64,000 bases of DNA from Xenoacremonium recifei (Eukaryota; Ascomycota; Sordariomycetes; Hypocreales; Nectriaceae): the NCBI GenBank assembly GCA_012184525.1, contig WOFQ01000053.1, forward strand, positions 62,001-126,000, written 5' to 3'. The notes below the pieces were generated by a model. It saw only the letters and a program-made list of their open reading frames with translations, was not told the DNA's origin and searched no databases. This document shows positions 35,755 to 46,248 of the stretch, piece by piece. The first letter of the stretch is position 1, and each line of letters opens with the position of its first letter. The translations under genes were made by a program, and so were the position numbers.

Positions 35755-36080
35755 TGGGTCTAGCGTTATTTTACTTTTAAAGGATAGGGAAAATAGAATC
35801 ATGATACCTAATCGAGCCTTTAGGTTGAGGCTTATGTCAACATCCAGCGGAAGGCTCATAGGAGACTCGAATCGGAGCAAGAGCCCATACACATCTTCTT
35901 TGTTTAAAATCTTTTGTCTGCCATGACTATTCCATCACATACATAGCAGCAAGTAGCTTACTGTTAAGGAGTGATACTTATGTACATATCGATCAATTCA
36001 AGTCGGATATGGACATTGCGTAGTTGTGACAGTCAATTGTATCAAGACCAGTACGTACGGCAGCCAGCCTAAGTACAAAC
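35755..36080. other. Convergent intergenic region
   Basis: 326 bp of 3' sequence between two convergent genes. Nothing seen. Confidence 0.45.
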
Positions 36081-36476
36081 TCAGAGCTTTGAACGGTTCG
36101 AGTGTCGCCTATCTTGACCACTATTGTCAGCCTCTTTATCTTCTCTTTCTTCTTTCTGGTCCGTCGCGTACCCCTGATTGTTTGGATCTGTACCCTCCCC
36201 CTTGAACATCGTCTTGGCTGCTTGCTTTATGCTGTCCCCGACCCCGATCCCAGTTTGTTGTTCTGTCCTATCAGATGACCCATCTCCGTGACTTCCGGCC
36301 TCTTCTTCTGTGGGTATGTAGTCACTTGTCTCCGCCTTCAGGCTGATCGGGTCGCCAAGCTGAGATGGGTTTGCGCCCTCATGAAGCTGCTTTGTAGCTT
36401 TCTCCCTTAAGGTTTCGCCGGCCGGGGTGCTTCGACGTTTTTCGGAAGGCAAGTCTTCGTTGATTTTGTGTGCCAT
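36081..36476 (-). CDS. Small hydrophilic protein, unknown function
   Basis: 131 aa without introns when started at the ATG at 36476 (MAHKINEDLPSEKRR). The frame is open further upstream, but those residues are hydrophobic and lack the character of the rest. The protein is very hydrophilic, rich in Glu, Lys, Gln, Gly and Asp, with no membrane segment, and looks disordered. The stretch around STPAGETLREKATKQLHEG recalls small fungal stress or conidiation-associated proteins, but I cannot assign a family. Coding nature is supported by composition and by a single long open frame, not by a known domain. Confidence 0.55.
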   Translation of the reverse strand: MAHKINEDLPSEKRRSTPAGETLREKATKQLHEGANPSQLGDPISLKAETSDYIPTEEEAGSHGDGSSDRTEQQTGIGVGDSIKQAAKTMFKGEGTDPNNQGYATDQKEEREDKEADNSGQDRRHSNRSKL

Positions 36477-36901
36477 GATTGCAGAGCTGGTTTGTGCGCA
36501 TAAAGCGAGGAGAAGCGAAGCCATGGGGAAATTTTATTTTCTACACTCTGGTTAGATCCAGCATAATAACATTAAAATGCAATCACATGTCAAAGAAGAG
36601 TCTCCCGTTGGTTTCTAGATGTTCGTCATCAAAGAATCTCGATCTATCGGCTTTTAGAAGAATCATCGGCGAAATAGTCGTCGACGTTTCGATGACCTCA
36701 CGATTCAGCCATGGCTCGACCCGGCTCTCTCGCCACTCATGAAACTATCCTAAAACAATCTAGCATGTCCAACAAGCGACGTTTCTAACAATAACAGTAA
36801 TCCTTAGTGTTGAATGCAAGCCGATAGTGGCCCTCGTATTAGTTGCCTTGGGACGAGTTTTCTTGTCCGAAAATATCACAGTATATTCTTCCAATCCGTG
36901 G
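36477..36901. other. Intergenic region
   Basis: 425 bp between a small gene and a regulator remnant. Nothing recognisable. Confidence 0.4.
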
Positions 36902-37926
36902 TCATGGTAAACCTATTAGTGCCTCCCATAACCATGAATCTATAAAATCTACTTCGGTCTCAGCATCTCCTGTAGTCGTGTCTACCATCTCCGCAAGAGA
37001 CAAAATTTGATTCGAAGAAAGATTTTCCACTCCTTCAAGGTCTTGCTCTGCAAAAAGAGAAGTCCGCCTTCTGGCCCTAAACTGATCTGATGAAGACAGA
37101 ACATGCGACATACAATGCAAGTTAATAGTTTCAGAGCCGATCTGGGTTTGGTTTGTAGCTTCTATCGCCATATCATGTTGCCATATCCGCATTAGGCTAT
37201 TCAGTCAGACCCGTCAACCAACAATGGAGTGCACTCATTGAGATCGTCTGCAATAGATGCTATACTTCTCAAAACGTGGTGAAAACTAGGGAGAAAACTT
37301 GCTTTTAATCTTTCCTCAACACCGTAAACTTCTAATTTCATGACATATTGTTAATCATAAGATCAAATCATGACACCCTATAGATCACTTACTTTTAACT
37401 ACCTGAGACGTAACATCGGATAGACGAACGTGGATATACAGGGCAACATCTCTTGATGTTCCCCGTGGCTGAGGCATTGAGGTGGTGATGTCCCCGTCCT
37501 GCACACAAATCGGCACTCCTAGAGATATCGAGAACGTCCGATCAAGGATATACACCGTCCACCAAACTTTGTGGCAACTATTTACCAGATCAGGGCCCCA
37601 GTCATCTATCGGGCACTCACGGTGGAGGCCGAAAGCAAGCGCCATACGAGATGCCTGGCCAATCTAGGAAGTATTCGATCAGCTCATAGTTGTTTGTATG
37701 TCCAGGTTCTTTTCTTACGTAAACATAAGCCGAATTGCGCATGTCTGCTGCTTGGAGGTAGAGTGCTATTGCTCACAACATCTTAATGGAAGTAATAGGA
37801 TCTTTGAACAAGTAGGCTGGGTCCGGAAGAAGTTCCATTGCTCGAATGAAGAGTTCCTCTCCGGGGAGAGCAGCCGAGTCCTTGGAGAAGGCCACAACCA
37901 GTAGGATTTGGTACATCCGATTCATG
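36902..37926 (-). pseudogene. Remnant of a Zn2Cys6 regulator (fungal_trans domain)
   Basis: The minus strand holds the fungal-specific transcription factor domain without a DNA-binding N-terminus. Seen in order: RMYQILLVVAFSKDSAALPGE at about 37920, ELLPDPAYL, then IKML followed by an in-frame TGA at 37773-37775 where homologues usually have an aromatic or leucine codon. The frame then continues in the same reading with ALYLQAADMRNSAYVY. A normal 50-nt intron leads to IGQASRMALAFGLHRE and VWWTVYILDRTFS. A further intron joins to FLPSFHHVLRS, which ends at a stop (37201-37203). A detached C-terminal frame (36902-37192) ends DFIDSWLWEAL. The large block normally lying between is missing. Frames further upstream (to about 38127) are unclear. 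Confidence 0.75.
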
Positions 37927-38132
37927 GTCCGCTCTGGCCTATCTCAACGTTACGGACGATGGCAACACAGTTTTCACCTGGTTCTCCAACCTGACATCGC
38001 TTTCTGCCCTCTTCTGCTGGGACATGATTTGTCTCTCTAATATACGCATGAGGTATGCATGGAAAAAAACAGGGTCGGTCGCCTGAAGAGCCCCCATGGA
38101 GGTCGAAATTCTTCCCATGGACTCCATATTAG

Positions 38133-38417
38133 TGCATTTTCTGGTGTATCATACTCATCATTGCCGAATTCTATCTTGCAGAATGGCCCCTCAACAGCCC
38201 GACCACGGCTGAAACATTCTTCGCAACGTACGTCTCAGTTCTAGCCATCATTGTACTTTACATCGGCGCAAAATTCTACTACCGTGGCCGGCGATGGGTG
38301 GATACGAAAACGGTGAAACTGGATGAGAGCCGACGGTTCTACTCGGATGCGAGGCTTAAGGAGCCTGAGAATAGTCTAGCTTTCGGTAAACTCCGCAATC
38401 TTATTAACAAGATCTGA
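38133..38417 (+). pseudogene. C-terminal fragment of an amino-acid permease
   Basis: An open frame of 94 codons begins directly after a stop codon and has no ATG that makes sense. It reads as the last two membrane segments and cytosolic tail of a fungal amino-acid permease of the APC superfamily: a hydrophobic FWCIILIIAEFYLAEWP, then FFATYVSVLAIIVLYIGAKFYYRGR, then a charged tail with VKLDESRRFYSD. Intact permeases are over 500 aa, so about 80 percent is missing; nothing upstream on this strand continues it. It abuts the regulator remnant on the opposite strand, so a deletion or rearrangement breakpoint lies near 38.13 kb. Confidence 0.72.
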
Positions 38418-39076
38418 GAGGAAGTGATCTGTTGTTATCAGTTATTCTCTCTCCTCTTACCAAGGGTTAAGAATAGCATGGATGTAGTCTCAGGATAGTT
38501 AGAGGGTGTTTTAATCGGATATGGTTACAATGCGCTGTCTTGTTGACTATGTATGTTTATCAGTCCCGTCATGTAGTTAATCAGTTCCTCATAAGTCCAG
38601 CCGATCACTAGGCATGAAGCATCAGTTATGTTTCGACTTTTATTTTATGATGATGATTTTATAACTTCACTAAGCACTCTACCCGACAGCAAGGGCTAAA
38701 AAGAGAGCCCTTGAGTCACAACATCGGCCAAACCTCCTTCCGGAAGAGCAGGAAATTACAGTTCGAGCCAAGACCAATTCATATTCGAGCTTCCATTCCA
38801 AAGAGCACCATGGGAAGACAAAACGCGGCAAAGAGTCCCAGTTCTCGGGCTGGAGTTTGGCATACAGCTGATCCGCGCTCACTAGGCAATGGCAGGAACT
38901 GGTCCCGCCCTGGTTTTGCCACAGCGGATGGGAACAGACGAAGCAAATATGCATAATAGCCTCAGGCCAGATCGCATCATACATTGGCTTCTGCTTATAT
39001 ACTTGTTTCTTTGCCCTCCAAGTCTCCCCTCGCCATACCTATCAAAGACATACAGCAAATTGCCAGCATACATGTC
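38418..39076. other. Intergenic region
   Basis: 659 bp between the permease fragment and the dehalogenase pseudogene. Short frames on both strands have no motifs. Confidence 0.4.
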
Positions 39077-39860
39077 ATGATGGCTGAGGCTCCTTCTTTA
39101 ACATCCTTCAAAGCACTGTCTTTTGACTGCTACGGCACTCTTATTGACTGGATCTCTGCCATCAGATCCGACTTGCAGACTCTGATCATCTCTGGCTTAC
39201 CAAACGATCACCCTTAAGTTGCCGCTCCTGGTCTTGCGATTCGCCAACTCTGACAATATGCCCGCAAAATAGAGCAAAGTTCTTGCCCGCCCACCAAAAA
39301 CGTTGTTATGGAAGCTGCTTTGCGGAAAATGGCAACAGAATCTGGTACAACAGTTTCCGATGCGGATGTCCGCGCTTTTGGTCTCGCGGCTGGCTTATAC
39401 CCAGCATATCCAGACACCATCGCCGGGCTGCGTCAGCTCAAGAAACACTATAACCTCATTATTCTATCCAATATCGACAATGCCTGCATGAAAGAAATGC
39501 TTGAAGGGCCCTTATCCGAGGTCCAGTTTGATGCAGTTTATACAGCTGAAGACATTGGTTCCTTCAAACCTTCAGCGGCCGATTTTGACTACCTTTGCGA
39601 GCGGGTGAGAGGATCTTGGAGTTGATTCGGATCCTCGTTCAGGGAACCTACTCCATGTAGCCCGAAGTCTGTACGCGGACCATGCGACTTGCAAGGATAT
39701 TGGGATGCGCAGCGTGTGGATCATGAGGGATGCAGTAAATGGAGGTCCGATAGCTGAGGCTGAAGTCCAGGAGTACAAGGACCGTGTTGCATACGGCTGG
39801 AAGTTTGAATCTATAGGCGCCTTTTCGGAAGAAGTTGAACGACAGTTCAACGCCTTGTAG
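39077..39860 (+). pseudogene. Broken haloacid dehalogenase type II gene
   Basis: The N-terminus has the HAD motif I nucleophile in LSFDCYGTLIDW. The same reading frame continues through a TAA at 39215-39217 and a TGA at 39251-39253 into matching sequence (QYARKIEQ, VVMEAALRKM, AYPDTIAGLRQLKKHYNLIILSN with motif II, and DIGSFKPS with motif III lysine). After ERVR near 39608 homology jumps by one base to LGVDSDPRS and HVARSLYADH (motif IV), ending at a stop at 39858. No donor upstream of the first stop allows an intron to remove both. So two nonsense codons and one single-base insertion disable the gene. Intact members hydrolyse 2-haloacids or act on other small substrates. Confidence 0.85.
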
Positions 39861-40264
39861 GAAACATATTCGTTGGCTATTTCATTTTCTCCGTTCTCAG
39901 CCCCAGGTCAATTACCTCAGACTTCCCTGCATTAGCGAAATAGCTAAATTAAATCCTGATTGAAGTGTGCACGTTAATGAAAATCGTCTTGTGTTTTGTC
40001 GTGGCTGTTGCTACGCATCGAAGAGTCTTCCACCCCTTCATACCATGTTCATGAACAATCATTTCCACGTACCTCGAATACTTCGGGGCGGCTCCTTTCA
40101 ACATCTCATGTGTTCCTATCACAGACTTCATGTTCTTCGTTTACTCTATCAGTAGATTTATATAAATTTTGGCATTGGTCAACCACCCCATCGTTTAGCA
40201 TCATCATCATCAGCACATAGCAGGTAACAATCACTGATCACTACACAGATTAACTACTGATATC
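39861..40264. other. Intergenic region
   Basis: 404 bp upstream of the small gene at 40265. A TATA-like ATTTATATAAAT lies near 40160 and CATCATCATCAGC just before the start, compatible with a promoter. Confidence 0.4.
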
Positions 40265-40600
40265 ATGCCTTCAAAAGACTATACCCAGTCGTCTTTCTGG
40301 GCGGGTGCTCGCAAGACGGCCGCCTCTGCTATGGCAACGGCATCTTCTGCTGTTGCCAACGTGGCCAGCAAGCTACAGAGACCCGAGGACAAGGGCTACT
40401 CAACTATCTCGGACAGTCATAAGATCCTAGGTAACACTGGTGAAGACCATGTCAACATCACCAAACCTAAATTTAAGGGGACCCAGACTTCTTCGGGTTC
40501 GGACGCTTTTGAGCCGTTGCGTCCTGTTGATGCAACTCAGCGACGAAAGCAACCGATTGCTACGGAGCGGTATGATCCCTTTCGTGACAAGAATGAGTAG
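40265..40600 (+). CDS. Small conserved-looking protein, unknown function
   Basis: 111 aa, no intron, ATG at 40265. The N-terminal third is Ala/Ser-rich and amphipathic (FWAGARKTAASAMATASSAVANVASKL), the rest is polar with RPEDKGYSTI and ends PIATERYDPFRDKNE. No signal peptide or membrane segment. The promoter-like sequence in front (TATA-like element and CA-rich leader) and clean start and stop support a real gene. I cannot name a family. Small proteins of this build in filamentous fungi are often conidiation- or stress-induced, but that is only analogy. Confidence 0.6.
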   Translation: MPSKDYTQSSFWAGARKTAASAMATASSAVANVASKLQRPEDKGYSTISDSHKILGNTGEDHVNITKPKFKGTQTSSGSDAFEPLRPVDATQRRKQPIATERYDPFRDKNE

Positions 40601-42469
40601 CTTTCTTGTCTTTCTGATCTTCCATGCCTGTAGAGTGTTGAGTGTTTAGTGAACAGTTTGAACAATAAACTATTTTGGTCTCCTCATTTTTCTCAAGCTG
40701 CGCGCCCGTGACAATGAACAAAGAAATTATAGCAAATACGATAGGCCCATGTGCAGTCATTCGTAATTAGATCCATGGGCCTGAATTCCCTGATGCAACA
40801 AAGTCATTATGAACTAGATCAAGATTGGGCTTGGTTGTATTAGTGGCTGTTATCAGGCCTTCAATGGTACTTCCGGGCATTAATAAGAAGAACCTCGGCT
40901 CGTCGCTACATGAAAACGACGTCCAAAGCAGTAAAGAAGGTTAACGCAAATCATAGGTGATCGTCCTACCCTATAAGAACTTGTGCTGCCAATCAATGAT
41001 TTAAAGTCAAATCGTTCATTCCATACCAATCACTCAGACAATGGCCCGAGCCGACAATCTAGGATTCCAGGGGGGATCGATGAAATCTTACGTCAATGGC
41101 TGCTAGTCATCTCGCAATTGGACTCCTCTTAAGGGAGGATCAACTAAAGGTTAAAACAGAATCAGGCTAAATTAACGGCATCCTCCTGCGAAAAGCATTA
41201 GGTAAAATTCTAGAGCACGGATAAGGCATCGTTGGAAGCAAGTATCCTCTTTGTGGGCCGGGGCTCAATTGATACTCTGTCACCGAAAAAAACAACAGCG
41301 CGTCAGTCCCGAGGTAATCAAAAGTCGACTGCAAAGACTCAGAGATTAAGAAGATGAAGGATCCCGAAAATACACGGCTGAGTCCATAATTAAGTAGCGG
41401 TTTTGTGGGCTATCGCTTGTCGATTGCAGCGTTGTCGGCCTTGATCAGGCCATTTACTTGGTTGTCGGTCAGCCTTGAGCCTCATTCGGCCGACATGTGC
41501 AGAAAGTCCCGAGTTCAAATAAAGCCAGGCTCCTTGACAGGGGTATATTCGCATTTGCCTAGGATAACCGGCGGCCAGGAGCATGCTTGGGCCACTCGGC
41601 TCTGCTAGATCGGGGGTTCCGCGGTTGCGATACGTTGAGGCGCGAAATGAATTATCCAGGGGACGAGGTTGCGCCAGGGTTTATTACCGAACGCCTAGAT
41701 CCTGTTGCCGACGGATCGGAGACCAGCCTTGTGTCCGAGAGGGTCCGAAGAGAAGAGATTCTCGCAATGACATGCCGAGGAGACTCAGCAACTCTCGGCG
41801 GACCCTCCGCGACGGACGCGATCGTGACGAGGGCCAACTTCGGAGGAACATTCTGTTTTGCTTCGGTGTGGCCGATGTGACGTTGACCGAGGGCGCGGTT
41901 CATTATTAGTTCTTTACCCCCAAACTCGACTCGGGTGAAAGACGACCGCCGAGAGGATGGGCATGGCCATGACTAAGTCGGATGGAGGGAGCGAATTGGT
42001 CGGGTTGTGGAATCGGCCGTCCAATCCATCCTTGGCAAAGGCCGGCTCGGCGGGAAAAGACTCTGCCAGGCCAGGCCAGCCCAGTTTCGCCCCAACCCCC
42101 ACTGCTGAAACCATCCATCCAGTCGATTGGGCTGGTGAGGTTCCGGAAGCCAGCGCAAGATAAGCAAAGCCAGCCCAAGCCAGCCCAGGCCGGAGGAGGA
42201 AAAGAGAGTGAGAGTCTGACCGTCCCGAGTGGCCCTCTTTCCTTCTCCCACTCTGTCCCGTCTCCGTCTGACCAGCGCGCCTTCCCTCCCGACCTGACCT
42301 AACCTTACGATTCATCATCCATCCGTCAGTGAGCGAGCGAGCGAGTGAGGGAAGGACCCGTCCACCGCCGGAAATATCACTCCCGCCCGCGCTCCATCCT
42401 CTCGCTCTCGCTCCTACTTTTTTCTTCTCTCTCTCTTCTTCCTTTCATACCCTTTTTATCGGCACAATC
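40601..42469. other. Intergenic region with GC-rich leader
   Basis: About 1.9 kb. The left half has AT-balanced non-coding sequence with no motif. From about 41.4 kb the DNA becomes GC-rich with overlapping open frames on both strands (41587-41880, 41914-42318) that look like composition effects. 42380-42460 is strongly pyrimidine-rich (CTCTCTCT runs) and is probably the core promoter or 5' leader of the gene at 42470. GAGGGTCCG at 41739-41747 is matched by CGGACCCTC at 41799-41807. Confidence 0.45.
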
Positions 42470-43997
42470 ATGAACTCATTCGCCCAGTCGCAGGCGAACG
42501 TCAAAGAGTACATACGAAAGGCCACGACCGGCGGGTGTCCTGAAGTCCGTCATGTGGCGGAATTAATCGCCGAGGACATGGTTGAGGAGGAGGTCCGGAT
42601 GGAGAATGCACTGCTGGCGCTGCTGATCCTGAAGCAGTACCAGATCAAGAAGCGGGTGAGTCTCACCGACACTGATGAGGTTTGTCCACCACTGACGCCC
42701 GCCGCAGCGGAATTCCAGCTCGGGAGACGGCGAGGAGGAGGAGGAGGACGATGAGGAGGACTACGAGGACGATGATGAGGTGACGGATGAGACGCCGGTT
42801 GGCCCGCGACGCGATAATGTCTTATCGCGCAAGAGGGCGCGCAGCCCGTCGCGGGAGATCACGCCCTGCCCGGGGCCCAACCGCGAGTCGTTGATGATGC
42901 TGCAGGCCCGGAAGCGAGTGAAGACGGAGCCCACGTCGACGCCCTCGACGGCCTTGACCACGCCGGCCAGCACCAGCCCGCCCGTCGCGTATGCGGCGAT
43001 GGCCTCGACACCTCGTGCCTCATCCGCGACGCTGCCCGTCCAGCGCCCGCTGCACTTTGGCGCCCTCCCAGCTGCCGCCGCCGCCGCCGCCCTGGCCCGG
43101 GTCCAGGCTCAGATGCCGCCCAGGATGCCGCCCGCGATGCCGCAGCGGCCTGTCGGTGCCACCACCACCACGACGTCCAGGACCATCAACGGCGCCAGGA
43201 TTACTACCACCATCACCAGCGCTGGCGGCATCACCACGAGGATGGTGTCGGCTCCCTCCGCTGCCGCTGCCACTAACGCTGCCAACGTCGCCGCACCGAG
43301 GCCTATGGCTGTTCCAAGGCCTGTTATGGCCACATCAAGGCCTGTTGCCGGATCAAGGCCTGTCATCACTGCGCGGGGGCTCGGCGTTCCCAACCCCACG
43401 ACCACCACCAACGCCCTCCCAGCCGCCGTCATCGCCAACAAGCAAGGCCTCAGCACCACGAATCCCGCCGCCCCACGGGGTCTAGGAAATGCCACGGCCA
43501 CCGGGACCACTCCGGGCCCGAAGCCCTTCACCATCACCATCCCGCCCGGCGCCCGACGCCCCGACGCCACATGCATCCGGGCCATGCGGGATGTCAAGGC
43601 GCGAATGACCGGCCAGGCGACCGACGCACACATCGCCGCTGTATGCCGCAAGTTCCTAGTGTATCCGAAGCTGCCGACAGCCTACCTCGCCGTCTGCGAC
43701 GAGGGCAAGCAGGACCTGTTCTGGATGTTCGCTGGCGACATGAGCACCCTGCAGCTGCGCGTACTGGATAACTGCGAGCCGGCCTCGATGCTGTACGCCA
43801 AGGGCATCTTGAAGCGACGCATGGGTCCGTATGTACCGCCTTGGCCTGTCCGCGCGCCCGCGCAACAACAGGCACCGCCACCGCTGGGGTACAACTCGGT
43901 GCTGAAGACGCAACACATGAAGGAGATTGACCTACGACCCCGACCGAGTCTTCGTGATAGAGTTACCACGTGGCTGGGCAATGTCAGCGGGCCGTAG
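42470..43997 (+). CDS. Low-complexity nuclear-type protein, unknown function
   Basis: About 491 aa in two exons, 42470-42655 and 42708-43997, phase-0 intron of 52 nt (GTGAGT..GCAG). Three zones are visible: a helical N-terminus (VKEYIRKATTGGCPEVRHVAELI) of about 60 residues; a strongly acidic stretch right after the intron (runs of Glu/Asp, about 68-86) and a basic SRKRARSPSR segment with a possible nuclear signal; then a long Ala/Thr/Pro-rich disordered region to about 330; and finally an ordered C-terminal part (ATCIRAMRDVKARMTG, FWMFAGDMSTLQLRVLD, ILKRRMGPYVPPW). No family recognised. The order fits a nuclear or chromatin-associated adaptor, but that is inference from composition. Third-codon positions are GC-rich as in the housekeeping genes around it. 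Confidence 0.82.
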
Positions 43998-46248
43998 TTG
44001 AGGAGAGGCGTGACGATACTAAAATGAAAGAGGAGGATCTCAACAAAATATTCCACACAACAATCTACGACACAACACACACTACACACCACACAGCAAG
44101 TTTTGAATTTCAATTCCCCCCTTTTTGCATATACATTCCACGATATCATGAAATTGGGCAAGGAGCAAGAGCGGCATAGAACTGAAGATGGGCATAGACA
44201 AGGAAGCATTTGCGTCGGAGTTGGGGCTGGCAAATGGTGTTTTTGATTTCACAATAGGCTACTTAATATTATTAATCGTTACGACGACAGTTCTGATCAT
44301 GTGCCACCGTATGTGAAGATGCCAACTGTAGATGAAAGACAAGTCGACGGTATCCTTGTTGAAATCCTGAAGGTCGGCCGGTCGGTCGGTGTCTTAGACT
44401 CGCGAGTCGGCGGCCCGAGACACCGACCATATAATAAGAATGAGCCCTGTTAAATTTGTCAAGTGGCCGAGGCTCGGCGATTACTTATAATCACTGGAGG
44501 CTCAAATGAGAATTGCAGGGTTTGGGATGAATGAGGCGAAATGATAGACGAAGGGTGCAGTTTTAGGTAAGCGGGGGAGCATGGTTGTCGTCCGTCCGTG
44601 TCATGAAAGTCCGTCGCCGTAGGTTGGCATAATTAGTACAAGGACATCTGATAATTGCTGGGCATCCAAATATAGAAACACGTCAATCAGTCGTGTTATC
44701 GCCGCCACAACGTTAATCCAACAGACATTCTGGTTTGCATGATTGCATCAACAGGCTAGGCCCAACAGCAGCGCAGCAAGGCATTCTCGCGCCCAGAACG
44801 TGCACATGCATTCACCAGTCTCACCCGAACACGAAAAAGGATGGCGCTGAGGGGCCTGCAAAGGGTTTGGGAGGGGAGGGGGCTGAGTGAGATCCCAGGG
44901 TGCGGAGAAGGGCCGGACCTCGTCAACCAGATCACGCAAGTTGGTCTGCTGCTGCATCTGTATCAGTACGGCCATCATTGTTCGACACAAGAGACGAACG
45001 GTGTGGCAGGCCGGGTTAGTGGCCAGGAACCGTGAAGCTGCGATGCTGCAGACCTGTGACATCAGTTGTTTGCTGGCGCGCGCAGCGACCAGGATAAATA
45101 GAGACAGACGAATGACGCCAGCCAGGGGTGCTGAAAAGCCAAGTTTTGCATCCCGGTCCAGTCAGTCAGTCAGTGTCTAGGAGTCTGTCCCCAAAGTCCA
45201 TCCTGAAAGGCTGCACGTCAGGATCGCCGCCGCCGCCGCACACCACCTCGCGGGGGGCAAAACGGACGTGAGACTCAAGCAGTGTTGAAACAACGGGAGG
45301 GAGTGAATGTTCTGTTTCTGATGGGAGAATGCGTCGCAGGTGCGGGCCCGTTGCGCGGCCCAGCGACACGGATCGGGGATAGAGATGGTGGCTGGGTCGC
45401 GGAAGTCCGTCCGTACGAGTTCTGGAGAGACAAGCTGATGAGGGTTAGAGTGCAGTTCCCAGGGTTGGTTGGCCCAGTCTGGAAGGTCTTGCAAGCCACT
45501 GGAATTGCAGTCCCTCAGGGCTTGCTTGTTAGTGCTGGGCTCTGTGAAATTTCCTGGAGGGGTAAGTTGAACCCTGTTACCGTAGAGACTGGGGGGTTGT
45601 TTAGTTGTTACTCCTCTAATACGTACAATCTCGCTCCTCACGGCGAGCGAACACGCTCTCGGCGCCCGCGACTTCTCCAGCCTCCGCGATCCAGTTCGCA
45701 GACGCAACTGAATTGGCTGGCTGCAGCCGCTGGGCCAGACCTAACAGGCCTCCCTCCCAGATCCTTGCGTCGGGTCGGGGGGCTGCATCAGCACCTCAAT
45801 CCTGGCTGGCTCCAGCTTGCACCGCCCCGGGGGAGGCGAGACTGAGCGCTAAGATCTCCCCAGTGGAGTCAACGGTACTGAACTCCAGCTAAGGTTGCTC
45901 GTGCTAATGCTAACGGGCAGCTAACCAACGTAACCGTCGCCCGCTGCGGACTCCGTTGCAGCAGCTGGAGCGCCTATCGTCTCAGGAGTTTCCTCTGGGC
46001 TGGGCTGCCACTTGACATCCATTCTTCCTTCACCACGCCTCGACACTTACGTATTCCTCTTCTCTCCTGCAAATCACATCTTCTCGACGGTATCTGCGTT
46101 TTCTGCATTTCTCTCCCCTCGAATCGCATCCCGCGCGCAAGCCCCGTCCTCCGAGTGCGAGTCTCCCATCAACACCACAACACCTGGCGCAGACACATGT
46201 AATCGATCCAAAACAACAACTCTCTCCCTCCCTCCTCCTCCTCCAGCC
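43998..46248. other. Long intergenic region before the magnesium transporter
   Basis: About 2.25 kb. It contains the nested palindrome at 44384-44428. Open frames at 45177-45707 and 45282-45845 overlap on opposite strands and have no motif. CTCCCTCCCTCCTCCTCC just before 46249 is a typical pyrimidine-rich fungal leader. The rest is unassigned. Confidence 0.45.
44384..44428. repeat. Nested palindrome: 11-bp inverted repeat around a 12-bp palindrome
   Basis: GGTCGGTGTCT (44384-44394) pairs exactly with AGACACCGACC (44418-44428). Within the 23-nt loop lies GACTCGCGAGTC (44397-44408), itself a perfect palindrome. A GGTC-rich tandem run precedes it. It could form a hairpin in DNA or RNA, or be a binding site. 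It lies about 390 bp after the stop of the low-complexity gene. Confidence 0.5.

Noticed and set aside
41739..41807. 9-bp inverted repeat GAGGGTCCG / CGGACCCTC as a regulatory hairpin
   Set aside because: Short arms and a 51-nt loop in GC-rich DNA; expected by chance.
41587..42318. Several 90-134-codon frames on both strands
   Set aside because: Composition effect upstream of the 42470 gene; no family resemblance.
43109..43651. 180-codon open frame antisense to the gene at 42470
   Set aside because: Shadow of the Ala/Thr/Pro-rich coding sequence; Val/Ala-rich translation without motif.
45159..45178. GTCA tandem run (about four units) as a microsatellite
   Set aside because: Too short to be notable.
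45177..45845. Overlapping 176- and 187-codon open frames on opposite strands
   Set aside because: GC-rich region, no motifs, no splice context or promoter features; mutual antisense overlap suggests chance.
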